NCBI RefSeq assembly: GCF_027107535.1
Contig: NZ_CP114283.1
Location: 310,001-374,000 of the forward strand
Direction of reading: 5' to 3'
DNA: 64,000 nucleotides
Source of the DNA: Streptomyces aurantiacus
GTDB lineage: Bacteria; Actinomycetota; Actinomycetes; Streptomycetales; Streptomycetaceae
The notes beneath the pieces were generated by a model. It saw nothing but the letters and a program-made list of their open reading frames with translations. It was not told the DNA's origin and did no database searches. A program made the position numbers and the translations under genes. Of the stretch, positions 36,187 through 44,446 are shown in pieces. Each line of letters begins with the position of its first letter. Position 1 is the first letter of the stretch.

Positions 36187-38337
36187 CTACGGGCCCGTGC
36201 GTTCCCGGGGGCGCCGGCCCAGCAGTTCGGCGAGGCCTCGTCGGGTGGCGGCGATGACGACGCGGTCCCCGGACCCGAGCACGTAGGTGGGCGGCAGGTC
36301 CCAGACCAGGCCGGACGGCCGTTCCGGGACCGAGGCGTCGCGGCCCGGGGCCGGCGGGGCCGGTGGCGCGGTACGGTCCGGCGCTGTCGGCGCCGGGACG
36401 GGCTGCTGGCGGGTGCGGCGGCCCGCCGGAGCGGCCGTGTCCAGGGCCAGCACCCGCCACGACCCGGCACGGAACGCCTCGGCGACGGTACGGCCCTCCA
36501 GCTGCGGATGCCCCGACACATCCAGGGCCGCGAAGAGCAGGACCCGGCGTTCCACGGGGATCGCCCCCAGGATCTGGCGGCCCATCATCGCCCCGGCGAA
36601 CGCGGGCGCGGCCAGGTGGGAGACGCTCCGGCTGCGGGTGAGCGCGTGCGGGTGCGTGGCGCGCAGGGTGCGGTAGACGGCCGTGGCGAAGTCGTCGTCG
36701 TACAGCCGTAGGACGACGCGCAGATCGGGGCGCACCGACCTCGCGTACAGGGCGGCTTCGAGGTTGGTGGTGTCGGCGCTGGTCAGGGCCAGCAGAGCGT
36801 GTGCCCGATGGATCTTGGCGGCTTCCAGGACGCCCTCCTGGGTGACATCGCCGAGCACGACGGGCACCCGCAGCCGACGTGCCAGCGCGAGCCCTCGTGC
36901 TTCGGGGTCCGCCTCGACGCACACCACGGGGATGTCGAGTTCGCGAAGGCGCGCGAGGACGCGCGTACCGATCTTGCCGACGCCGAGGAGTACGACGTGA
37001 CCGGAGAGCCCCCGCGGCGGTTTCCGCAGCGCCGACCCGCTGCGGAACGTACCGAGGCCCTCCAGGACGGCCGCGAGGAGCACCGGAAGCAGCAGCAGCC
37101 CGACGAGACCGGAGAGGAGCTGGAGGATCTGCCGGCCGAGGGGGTCGCCGAGCGCGGGATCGTTGATCGCGAAGAGGTCGAGGAGGGTCAGGTAGGTGGC
37201 GTGCAGCGGATGGGCGCCCGTGATGGCCATGGACGCGACGGCGAGCGCGACCACACAGGCCACCAGACCGGCGAAGGACCAGCGCAGCCGTCGGGAGAAC
37301 AGCCTGCCGATGGGCAGCACGCTGCGGCCCGGCGGGAGCGGGGGACCGGAGTACGACACGGTCTCCAGGACGATGGTGCCGCGGCCGGTCGCGGCGGCCA
37401 CGGACGCCTCGTCGGGCAGCAGCCGCGGCCCGTGCTCACCGCTGCTCTCCGAACCGTCCGCCCCGGCCGGGTCGTTGGTCGTGGCCGAGAGCAGGGCCAG
37501 CGTGCACAGCCCGGGGTCGGCGACCTCTCCGGGCCCCGGCGGCCGGCGTTCCACGGCCCGCAGCATCAGCCCGTCGGTCTGCACGACCTTGCTGGTACCT
37601 GCCACCGCGGTGGCCGCCAGCGCGGGCGCGGCGGTGTCCGCGTCGGAGAGCACGGTCGTGGAGGCGTCCAGGAGGCCGGGTACGGGCGCGTCCGCGGACT
37701 CCCCGACTCCCGCCATGGCCAGGGCGGACGCCTGGTCGAGCAGGGCCTCGATGTGCTGGCCGAGACGGCGGTTGTAGAGCCGGACGACCAGGCGCAGACG
37801 CGGGTTGAGCCGGCGCGCCATCAGAGCGGCGCGGATGTTCGTCTCGTCGTCGTCATGGACGAGTGCCAGCGCGGCGGCGTGCTCCACGCCGGCCTCGGCG
37901 AGCACGGCCTCGGTCAGGACCGCGGCCTCCAACACGCGTGCGGAGCGCGGCCCTTCGGAACCACCGGCGCGGCGACCGGACGCGCCGTCACCACCGCTGC
38001 CACTCGCGCCACTGCCGCTGCTTCCGCCGCTGGTCCCGCCGCCTCCGCTCCCGGCTGCGCCTCCACTGCCGACCGCACTTCCGCTTCCGGCGCCGGTGAC
38101 GCCGTTGCCCGCGGCCCGGGTCATCGCCGCCGACACGCGGTCGAGCAGTGTCGAGGCACGCGCCCGGCCGACGACCGGTGGCCGCTCGGTCCGCTCGGCG
38201 GACGGCACGACCAGCGTGACCCGCTCCCCGTAGACACCGCGCAACTCGGCCGCGAGCCGGTGCGCCAGGGCATCGTCTCCGCACACCACCATGTGCGCGG
38301 CACGATCGTCCGACCCGCTCTGATCCGGAAGGCTCAC
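36187..38337 (-). CDS. CASTOR/POLLUX-like ion channel with two NAD-binding (TrkA-N) domains
   Basis: The protein has about 716 residues. The first Rossmann-like domain begins HMVVCGDDALAHRLAAEL and is broken by a long Gly/Ser linker at about residues 80-125. The centre has two membrane segments (about 338-358 and 385-415) with a short loop between, fitting a pore. A second TrkA-N domain starts GHVVLLGVGKIGTRVLARL. Such proteins gate potassium or other cations by ligand binding at RCK domains. GTG 38337 is the best start in frame but has a poor ribosome-binding site; ATG 38292 is an alternative. Confidence 0.82.
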   Translation of the reverse strand: MSLPDQSGSDDRAAHMVVCGDDALAHRLAAELRGVYGERVTLVVPSAERTERPPVVGRARASTLLDRVSAAMTRAAGNGVTGAGSGSAVGSGGAAGSGGGGTSGGSSGSGASGSGGDGASGRRAGGSEGPRSARVLEAAVLTEAVLAEAGVEHAAALALVHDDDETNIRAALMARRLNPRLRLVVRLYNRRLGQHIEALLDQASALAMAGVGESADAPVPGLLDASTTVLSDADTAAPALAATAVAGTSKVVQTDGLMLRAVERRPPGPGEVADPGLCTLALLSATTNDPAGADGSESSGEHGPRLLPDEASVAAATGRGTIVLETVSYSGPPLPPGRSVLPIGRLFSRRLRWSFAGLVACVVALAVASMAITGAHPLHATYLTLLDLFAINDPALGDPLGRQILQLLSGLVGLLLLPVLLAAVLEGLGTFRSGSALRKPPRGLSGHVVLLGVGKIGTRVLARLRELDIPVVCVEADPEARGLALARRLRVPVVLGDVTQEGVLEAAKIHRAHALLALTSADTTNLEAALYARSVRPDLRVVLRLYDDDFATAVYRTLRATHPHALTRSRSVSHLAAPAFAGAMMGRQILGAIPVERRVLLFAALDVSGHPQLEGRTVAEAFRAGSWRVLALDTAAPAGRRTRQQPVPAPTAPDRTAPPAPPAPGRDASVPERPSGLVWDLPPTYVLGSGDRVVIAATRRGLAELLGRRPRERTGP

Positions 38338-38511
38338 CACAACATCACAGAGTGCCTCACGAGCACGGACGGTTGCACACAGGCCTGCCGCGGCGGAGCC
38401 GACGCCCGATCCCGGCCGGAAGCCGGGATGAGAAGCTGTGCCCGAACGGGCGTACTGAAGGTGGAGGGCGATCCACCGACGAAGCCCTCCCCTACCGGAG
38501 GTACCTCTCCC

Positions 38512-39522
38512 GTGACCACAACCAACACAGCGCCGCCCAAGGTTGAGGACCGTGAGACGGACGAGCGGCAGGGCTGGCAGTTCAACTCGCCTCTCGTCCT
38601 GACCATGCTGCTCCTCGCGGGAGTCGTGCTGCAGGGCCCGATCCGCGGAGCGCTGTCGGCGCCCGTGATGCAGAGCTGGATGACCGTGTTCGTCGCGGTG
38701 ATCGTGCAGGCGCTGCCCTTCCTCGTACTCGGTGTGCTGCTGTCGGCGGTCATCGCGGTGTTCGTCCCGCCGTCGTTCTTCGCCCGCGCGCTGCCGGCCC
38801 GGCCCGCCCTCGCGGTACCGGTCGCAGGCATGGCCGGGGCGGTGCTGCCCGGGTGCGAGTGCGCGTCCGTGCCGGTGGCCGGAGCGCTGGTGCGCCGGGG
38901 TGTCACGCCCGCGGCGGCGCTGGCGTTCCTGCTGTCGGCCCCGGCGATCAACCCGATCGTGCTGACCGCGACGGCCGTCGCGTTCCCGGGCGAGCCGCGG
39001 ATGGTCCTGGCCCGTTTCGTGGCGAGCCTGCTGGTGGCCTGCGCGATGGGCTGGCTCTGGCAGCGGCTGGGCCGTGCCGACTGGTTGCGCCCACCGGCCC
39101 GCCCCTCCTCCGAGGGCCTCGGCAGAGGGGCGGCGTTCTGGGGATCCGTACGGCACGACGTGATGCACGCGGGAGGGTTCCTGGTCGTCGGCGCGATGGC
39201 CGCGGCCACGCTCAAGGCGGTGGTCCCGGCGGACTGGCTCAGCCTCGCCGCCGACAACATGGTGGTGTCGATCCTCGCCCTGGCCGTTCTGGCCGTACTC
39301 CTCTCCATCTGCTCCGAGGCGGACGCGTTCGTGGCCGCGTCCCTCACCCAGTTCTCGCTCACGGCCCGGCTGACCTTCCTGGTCGTCGGCCCGATGATCG
39401 ACCTGAAGCTCTTCGCCATGCAGACCGCCACGTTCGGCCGCGAGTTCGCCCTGCGCTTCGCGCCCGCCACGTTCACGCTGGCCGTCCTGGTGTCGTCGCT
39501 GGTAGGGGCGGTGCTCCTGTGA
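38512..39522 (+). CDS. Membrane permease (UPF0718/YraQ family)
   Basis: This 336-residue protein starts at GTG 38512, with GGAGG at 38497-38501. It has about eight helices and the family signature PGCECASVPVAGALVRRG, followed by FLLSAPAINPIVLTATAVAFPG and CSEADAFVAASL, where Cys and acidic residues could bind metal. The gene overlaps the next by 4 nt. In Bacillus a similar permease-TIGR03943 pair is under Zur control. I see no Zur-box-like palindrome before 38512, so a zinc role is a guess. Confidence 0.9.
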   Translation: MTTTNTAPPKVEDRETDERQGWQFNSPLVLTMLLLAGVVLQGPIRGALSAPVMQSWMTVFVAVIVQALPFLVLGVLLSAVIAVFVPPSFFARALPARPALAVPVAGMAGAVLPGCECASVPVAGALVRRGVTPAAALAFLLSAPAINPIVLTATAVAFPGEPRMVLARFVASLLVACAMGWLWQRLGRADWLRPPARPSSEGLGRGAAFWGSVRHDVMHAGGFLVVGAMAAATLKAVVPADWLSLAADNMVVSILALAVLAVLLSICSEADAFVAASLTQFSLTARLTFLVVGPMIDLKLFAMQTATFGREFALRFAPATFTLAVLVSSLVGAVLL

Positions 39523-40397
39523 ACCGCCAGGCACAGGCAGCCGTGCTCCTCCTCACCGGCGGAGCGATCCTGCACGTGGGCCTCACAGATCTCCATCTGC
39601 GGTACGTGAAGGCGGGGTTGCAGCCGTTGCTGCTGGCGGCGGGGGCCGTCCTGATCGCCACGGCGGTCGCGACGGTCTGGTACGAACGCAAGGACTCACG
39701 CACCCGGACGGCCCACGCCGACACGAGCGCTGCCCGGACTCCTGCTTCAGCCCTGGGCGCCGGTGACGAGGACGACAAGGGCCGCGAGGGTGACGGCGAA
39801 CCCGACCCCGCCCCCTGCCGCGACAGGGAAGACGAGCCCGCCCACGCGGAAAGGGAGGCGGAGCCCCACCTCCACCCCCATCCCCATCGCGAACCCCGTA
39901 TCGCCTGGCTGCTGGTCCTCCCGCTCCTCGCCCTGATCCTCGTCTCCCCGCCCGCTCTCGGTTCGTACAGCGCCCTGCGCGCGGGCACCGCCCTTCAGGA
40001 ACAACCGTGGGGCTTCGCCGACCTCCCCCCGGGGGACACCGTCCGCCTGAGCCTCGTCGACTACGCGGGCCGCGCGGCCTACGACCACGGCCGCTCGCTC
40101 GACGGCCGCCGCATCAAGACCGCCGGCTTCGTGGCCGTGGGCCGCGACGGCACCCCCTACCTGGTGCGTATGGCGCTCAGTTGCTGCGCCGCCGACGCCG
40201 TGCCGGTGAAAATAGGGCTGACCGGCCGGACGCCTCCCGTCCTGCAACCGGACACATGGCTGGAGGTCACCGGCACCTACACCGCGAAACGGACCAAGGA
40301 CCCGGTGAACAACGGCATCATCCCGTTCCTCGACGTCACCGCCGCGAAGCCGGTCGCGGCACCCCGGGACCCGTACGACGAGAGCTGGAACGGCTGA
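39519..40397 (+). CDS. TIGR03943 family putative permease subunit
   Basis: This 292-residue protein starts at GTG 39519, overlapping the permease stop. Two N-terminal helices are followed by a charged Asp/Glu/His linker that ends in EPHLHPHPHREPR. A third helix comes next (LLVLPLLALILVSPPALGSY), then an outer OB-like domain with a CC pair (LSCCAADAVPVKI). The His-rich stretch and CysCys suggest metal handling with the partner permease. Substrate is not known. Confidence 0.88.
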   Translation: MNRQAQAAVLLLTGGAILHVGLTDLHLRYVKAGLQPLLLAAGAVLIATAVATVWYERKDSRTRTAHADTSAARTPASALGAGDEDDKGREGDGEPDPAPCRDREDEPAHAEREAEPHLHPHPHREPRIAWLLVLPLLALILVSPPALGSYSALRAGTALQEQPWGFADLPPGDTVRLSLVDYAGRAAYDHGRSLDGRRIKTAGFVAVGRDGTPYLVRMALSCCAADAVPVKIGLTGRTPPVLQPDTWLEVTGTYTAKRTKDPVNNGIIPFLDVTAAKPVAAPRDPYDESWNG

Positions 40398-40652
40398 GCG
40401 GCGGCCCACGACGGAACGCGCCGGCCAACCTGTCGATCCTCTGTCGATACCGGGCACACGCGGGGGAGAAGGGCCGGGGTTGGGCCAGGATGAAACGAGC
40501 GGCTGCCGTGAACCAACGGATCCGTCACCAGAGTTGGGGCCCACCGGCCCAGTCCCTGGCACGGATCGGCCGCCCCACAAGCCACGCGCCCCAGCAACCC
40601 CACCCCCCTCACCCACGCACCCTCCACCCCACACGCACGGAGGCCCGGAACC

Positions 40653-41651
40653 ATGATCCGCAACCACCCCACCCCCTCCAGGCGCGCGCTCCTGGGCGGC
40701 GCGGCTCTGACCGCCCTCGCGGCGGCGACCGGCGCCGGGACGGCGAACGCAGCCACCACGACCTCCACCTCCCCCGCCCCGTGGCCGACGGAGTTCCCGC
40801 TCCCCGACGGCTTCCTCCCCGAGGGCATAGCCATCGGCGGAAAGCCGTACGCGTACATGGGCTCGCGGGCCAACGGCGCCCTGTACCGCACCGACCTGCG
40901 TACGGGCGAGGGCCGGATCCTCTTCGCGGGCGGCACCGGCCTGCTGGCCGTGGGCCTCAAACTCGACCACGACGGCCTGTTGTACGTGGCAGGCAACACG
41001 GGTGTGGCCCGTACCCATGACTCCCGCACGGGCGAAGTGGTCACAACACACCAACTGACGGAAGCAACCGGCCACTTCATCAACGACGTGACGCTTCTCG
41101 GCGACCGGGCCTGGTTCACGGACTCACGCGCCGCCGCGCTCTACGCGATCCCGCGAGGCCGAGCAGGTTCCCGGCCCCGGTCACGAGCCGGAGTCGGAGC
41201 TGAAGCCGGAGCCGTACGAACCCTGCCCCTGACCGGCGACTGGGTCCAGACCCCCAACGTGAACAACGCCAACGGCATCGTCGGCACCCCCGACGGCCGC
41301 GCCCTGATCGTGGTCAAGAGCTCCCCGGGCGAGCTCTACAAGGTGAACCTCAGGACGGGCCACGCCACCAGGATCACCCTGGTCGGCGCGACCGACGTCG
41401 TCAACGGCGACGGCCTCTACCGCATCGGCCGCACGTTGTACGTGGTCCAGAACCGCCTGAACCTCATCACCGTGTTCCACCTGAACGCAGGGTCCACGAC
41501 GGCGACCCTCACGGGCACGATCACGGACCCCCGTTTCGACGTCCCCACGACAGCGGCCCGCTTCGGCAACCGCCTGTACCTGGTCAACGCCCGCTTCACG
41601 AGCCCTCAGACCCCGGAAACGACGTTCAACGGGGTCGCGGTCCCCCTCTGA
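40653..41651 (+). CDS. Secreted SMP-30/gluconolactonase-like beta-propeller protein
   Basis: This 332-residue protein starts at ATG 40653 with GGAGG at 40639-40643. The start has a Tat-type signal (PSRRALLGGAALTALAAA) with cleavage near residue 33. The rest has propeller-like repeats such as GFLPEGIAIGGKPYAYMGS and NNANGIVGTPDGRALIVV. Relatives include calcium-dependent lactonases and strictosidine synthase-like enzymes. The metal ligands cannot be fixed by eye. It is not linked to neighbouring genes. Confidence 0.82.
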   Translation: MIRNHPTPSRRALLGGAALTALAAATGAGTANAATTTSTSPAPWPTEFPLPDGFLPEGIAIGGKPYAYMGSRANGALYRTDLRTGEGRILFAGGTGLLAVGLKLDHDGLLYVAGNTGVARTHDSRTGEVVTTHQLTEATGHFINDVTLLGDRAWFTDSRAAALYAIPRGRAGSRPRSRAGVGAEAGAVRTLPLTGDWVQTPNVNNANGIVGTPDGRALIVVKSSPGELYKVNLRTGHATRITLVGATDVVNGDGLYRIGRTLYVVQNRLNLITVFHLNAGSTTATLTGTITDPRFDVPTTAARFGNRLYLVNARFTSPQTPETTFNGVAVPL

Positions 41652-41725
41652 AGCACAACGCGCCGACTCAGCCGACGATGAGGATCAACAGTCCGAGCCG
41701 GCAAGCACATCGGTCTGGGTGGTCC

Positions 41726-42322
41726 TTACGGTGCCGGAACGTCCCACTGCCCGGTGTTCGCGGAGAATCCGCTGTTCATCGTGAACTGCACTTTGCTCGT
41801 CGCGGAGTTGGCGGGAACTTCGAAGGAGATGAAGCCCAGTCCACTGTCGCCGGGCGCGATGGTGACGCTGCCGGGAAAACCGGGGCCGGCGGAGGTGCCT
41901 TGGTAGGTGGCCTCGAACTGCTGCCCTTCGGTGTCCACGAGCCTGGCTCCATTGCTGGGCGCGTCGGAATAGACCTCGCTACCCGTGTTCTCCAACCGGA
42001 ACTGAACAGCGACGAACCTCTTGCCCGGGCCAGGAGTGGAGTACTCGTTCTCGGCGGCAGCGGGGTCGACGACTTTCACCACGGTGACGGCGAGAGCCTC
42101 ACCGCTCTCGTTGCCGGTCAGATTCAGGGTCTCGCCCATGGCTGCCGCGGAGGAACGACTGGGTGTGGGGCTGGGGCTGGGCGCCTCGGAGGAAGAAGCG
42201 GCCTCGGCCGGAGCACTGGTCGCCCGGGAACTGTCGGGCGCCGTGGTGACCGTCTTGTCACCGGAACAGCTGACGGCGGCGGTCAGAACCCCCGCGAGGA
42301 CGAAACCAACGGCACGACGCAT
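41726..42322 (-). CDS. DUF4352 lipoprotein
   Basis: This 198-residue protein starts at ATG 42322, with GGGAGG 5 nt upstream. A signal peptide ends in the lipobox AVSC (Cys about 19). A Ser/Ala/Pro linker follows, then a DUF4352-type immunoglobulin-like domain with GKRFVAVQFRLENTG and GSVTIAPGDSGLGFISFEVP. Such proteins are surface-attached, with roles not known. It is the last core gene that clearly has a conserved domain before the mobile element. Confidence 0.88.
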   Translation of the reverse strand: MRRAVGFVLAGVLTAAVSCSGDKTVTTAPDSSRATSAPAEAASSSEAPSPSPTPSRSSAAAMGETLNLTGNESGEALAVTVVKVVDPAAAENEYSTPGPGKRFVAVQFRLENTGSEVYSDAPSNGARLVDTEGQQFEATYQGTSAGPGFPGSVTIAPGDSGLGFISFEVPANSATSKVQFTMNSGFSANTGQWDVPAP

Positions 42323-42530
42323 CGGACCTCCCGGGTATCACCACCCCCGGCAGCACACCCCCAATGCTCCACCCCCCGAACCCTGCGCGCACGCCGAGCC
42401 GCGACAGATCCTCGTGTCCGGGGCCCTCTCGTCAGAGATCGACGACGATCGTCCGGTCCACATCGAGTCCTGGACCGTACGAAGTCTGGACCGTACGCCT
42501 GTCGTGCGCCCAGCGACGCCCCACGGCAAG

Positions 42531-42887
42531 CTAAAGCTCGACGCGTGTCTCGCCGTCGCCCCGCCGGAGAACGACGTGTGCCGGACGGAACGGCAGACTG
42601 CGCAGAGTCGGCTCCAGGACCCTGAACAACGCATCAGCATCGGGCCCGTAGGCATACACGACAGCTTCGCCTCCTCCGAACTCGTTCCCGTCGATCTCCC
42701 CGACACAAGCTCTTGCGGCCGCTGCCTCCATCTCCCGCTCGGCCGTGAAGACGCGCTCGCGCTGGTCGACGTCACCGAAACCGTCACCGGCAAGCCGGAA
42801 GTGCGCGATGACGGCGTGCTCCTCATCCCCGTTGTCAGGGGCACTGGGTGTCTCCATGCCGGGCACACTTGCATCAGGGTCTGACAT
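42531..42887 (-). CDS. Hypothetical protein
   Basis: I do not recognise this 118-residue acidic protein. It contains DGFGDVDQRERVFTAEREME and ends PAHVVLRRGDGETRVEL, a plausible alpha/beta fold. Starts at ATG 42887 (MSDPDASV) or 42857 (METPSAP) are both possible, as neither has a good ribosome-binding site. It ends 42 bp outside the left repeat of the mobile element and was probably the neighbour of tRNA-Pro before integration. Confidence 0.65.
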   Translation of the reverse strand: MSDPDASVPGMETPSAPDNGDEEHAVIAHFRLAGDGFGDVDQRERVFTAEREMEAAAARACVGEIDGNEFGGGEAVVYAYGPDADALFRVLEPTLRSLPFRPAHVVLRRGDGETRVEL

Positions 42888-42928
42888 CCGCACTGTTGTG
42901 TCCGCCCTGGACCCCCACCACCACGCAG

Positions 42929-43025
42929 AAACAGGTGAGGCACCTACGGAAATCCGTAGGTGCCTCACCTGCTGTTGTGGCTGTCGGGGTGGCGGGATTT
43001 GAACCCACGACCTCTTCGTCCCGAA
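42929..43025. repeat. Left attachment repeat with 3' fragment of tRNA-Pro
   Basis: These 97 bp match 57092-57188 except at 42977 (G here, T at 57140). They include a 19-bp-stem hairpin (42932-42971) and the last 42 nt of tRNA-Pro (42984-43025, minus strand). The uninterrupted identical block of 48 bp (42978-43025) is the likely crossover zone. The tRNA fragment here lacks its 5' half and is not functional. Confidence 0.92.
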
Positions 43026-43567
43026 GCAACTTGGGTGGGAGCTGGGTCTTGAGCCGGTGAACCTCGGGCCTGCTCGGATGGTCCGCAGACGTTCGTGGGC
43101 GTCCGCCGTTGTGCGTCTGCGTTGTCACTCAGTTAGACACTCACCGCTCAACGGTCGATCGCCGACAGGTGCGTTGTCAGTGCTTGCGTCTATGGTCTCA
43201 GGCGCGCGGTCGGCTTCCGGGGGTTCCAGCTCTGAAGGGATGGCTTCATCCCCGGCCTGTCTGGGGGCGGCTCGGAGACTCGTCCGGGACCTAACCGACG
43301 GCCGGGCTTCGTCGATGGCCACGCGGTGACCTGCCAGCGCCGGCCGCGCACCCCTCTCGCGGGGGCGGACGCCCGCTTTCCAACTGTGGTGGTGTGGTCT
43401 TGGACTGTGTGCAGGGGCGTTCACCTGGGTTCACGGGCGGCTGGCCGCCGGTGTGGGGACGGCTCCGGGTCCCGCCTGAACGGCCGTGAACGGCGCTGAA
43501 TGAGACGGAAACTGAGACGGTCGGTGGGCCAGGCTCGCTAGCATCTTCGCTGTTGAAGGAGGGAGTC
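43026..43567. other. 542-bp element end without a supported gene
   Basis: The stretch lies between the left repeat and the first element gene. Open frames here lack coding character and ribosome-binding sites. TGAGACGG occurs twice at a 12-bp period (43501, 43513). No other structure is evident. Confidence 0.55.
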
Positions 43568-43897
43568 ATGGCACTGGTCGGCAAAGGATCGAGACGGATC
43601 GTTGTCGATGGCACGGTCTACCGCTGGCGAGTGCGGGGCCGGCCGACGTACTGCCAGGGACTGGCCTGGTCGCCGTGTGCGTTCGCGGTGGAGCATGTGA
43701 ACACTCCGGGGATGACGCTCGTGGTCATCACCGACCAGCCACATCCGAGCAACTGGATCGGCCGCGAGGCTGAGCCTGTACTGCCGTCCGGTGTCGCCGC
43801 GGCTGTTCGGCATGCCTTGCGTGAGGGTTGGACTCCGACGGCTCCGGGCTCCTCGTTCCACCTCGACCAGTCCACTGGCTTCGCGTCCTCGTCCTGA
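43568..43897 (+). CDS. Hypothetical element protein
   Basis: This 109-residue protein starts at ATG 43568 with an excellent AAGGAGGG (43556-43563). It begins MALVGKGSRRIVVDGTVYRW and is rich in beta-forming residues, with AFAVEHVNTPGMTLVVITDQ in the middle. It has no signal peptide or helix. I have a general memory of similar proteins in Streptomyces accessory regions but know no function. It stands alone, 550 bp before the Mrr-NACHT gene. Confidence 0.75.
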   Translation: MALVGKGSRRIVVDGTVYRWRVRGRPTYCQGLAWSPCAFAVEHVNTPGMTLVVITDQPHPSNWIGREAEPVLPSGVAAAVRHALREGWTPTAPGSSFHLDQSTGFASSS

Positions 43898-44446
43898 GCG
43901 GTGTAAAGAGTGAGCACCGCTTTAGGAGTTCGATCCACGCCCACTCCGGATACCAGTCATCGACTGGTGTGATGGTCCGACAGGATTGCTGGTGTGCGCC
44001 CTTGTCCGGCGTCGTTGATGTCAGTTGTGGATGTCAGAAGCTTCTGATCCGTAGCTCCGCAGAGATCAATCATTCGAGGTCACACAGGCTGCGGGGAAGG
44101 CAGGTGGGCAAGCGCGTACACCCGCGAAGCATTAGCGAACGTGAGAAGCACGGTAGGCCAGGGTCCAGTTGCACCTGGCCCGTACACAGCGCGGCGTCGC
44201 ACCGGATGCCCCTAGCCCATGGCGATCGGCGCTGTGAGCACTCACCGATGGAGTGAAGGCTTGCCGAGCGTGTAGGCCGGAGAGCATCCCGAGCTACCCG
44301 GGCGACTAGGTATGACTGATTGGCTCACTGACCAGGGGCAGCTCGTCGGGGGACACTTCGTAGCGCCTCGCAGTGAGTGCGCCGGGCGCCGGACCCAATC
44401 TACGCAAACCCGCACGGCGAGGGCGGCGGGCGTGCATAATCCCCCT
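43898..44446. other. 549-bp stretch upstream of the Mrr-NACHT gene
   Basis: No gene is supported. A small hairpin CCAGTC/GACTGG lies at about 43961-43975. CATAAT at 44435-44440 is 6 nt before the ATG at 44447, the spacing of a -10 element for a leaderless message. The base composition already drifts towards AT compared with the core. Confidence 0.5.

Noticed and set aside
38338..38511. Zur-box-like operator before the permease pair
   Set aside because: No palindrome with the TGAAAATGATTTTCA-like pattern could be found in the divergent region.
42984..43025. Second tRNA-Pro gene
   Set aside because: Only the 3' 42 nt are present and the 5' half is unrelated sequence, so it is an attachment-site remnant, not a tRNA.
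43828..44256. Open frame in the element upstream of the Mrr-NACHT gene
   Set aside because: It overlaps the supported gene at 43568-43897, has no ribosome-binding site and gives low-complexity sequence without family features.
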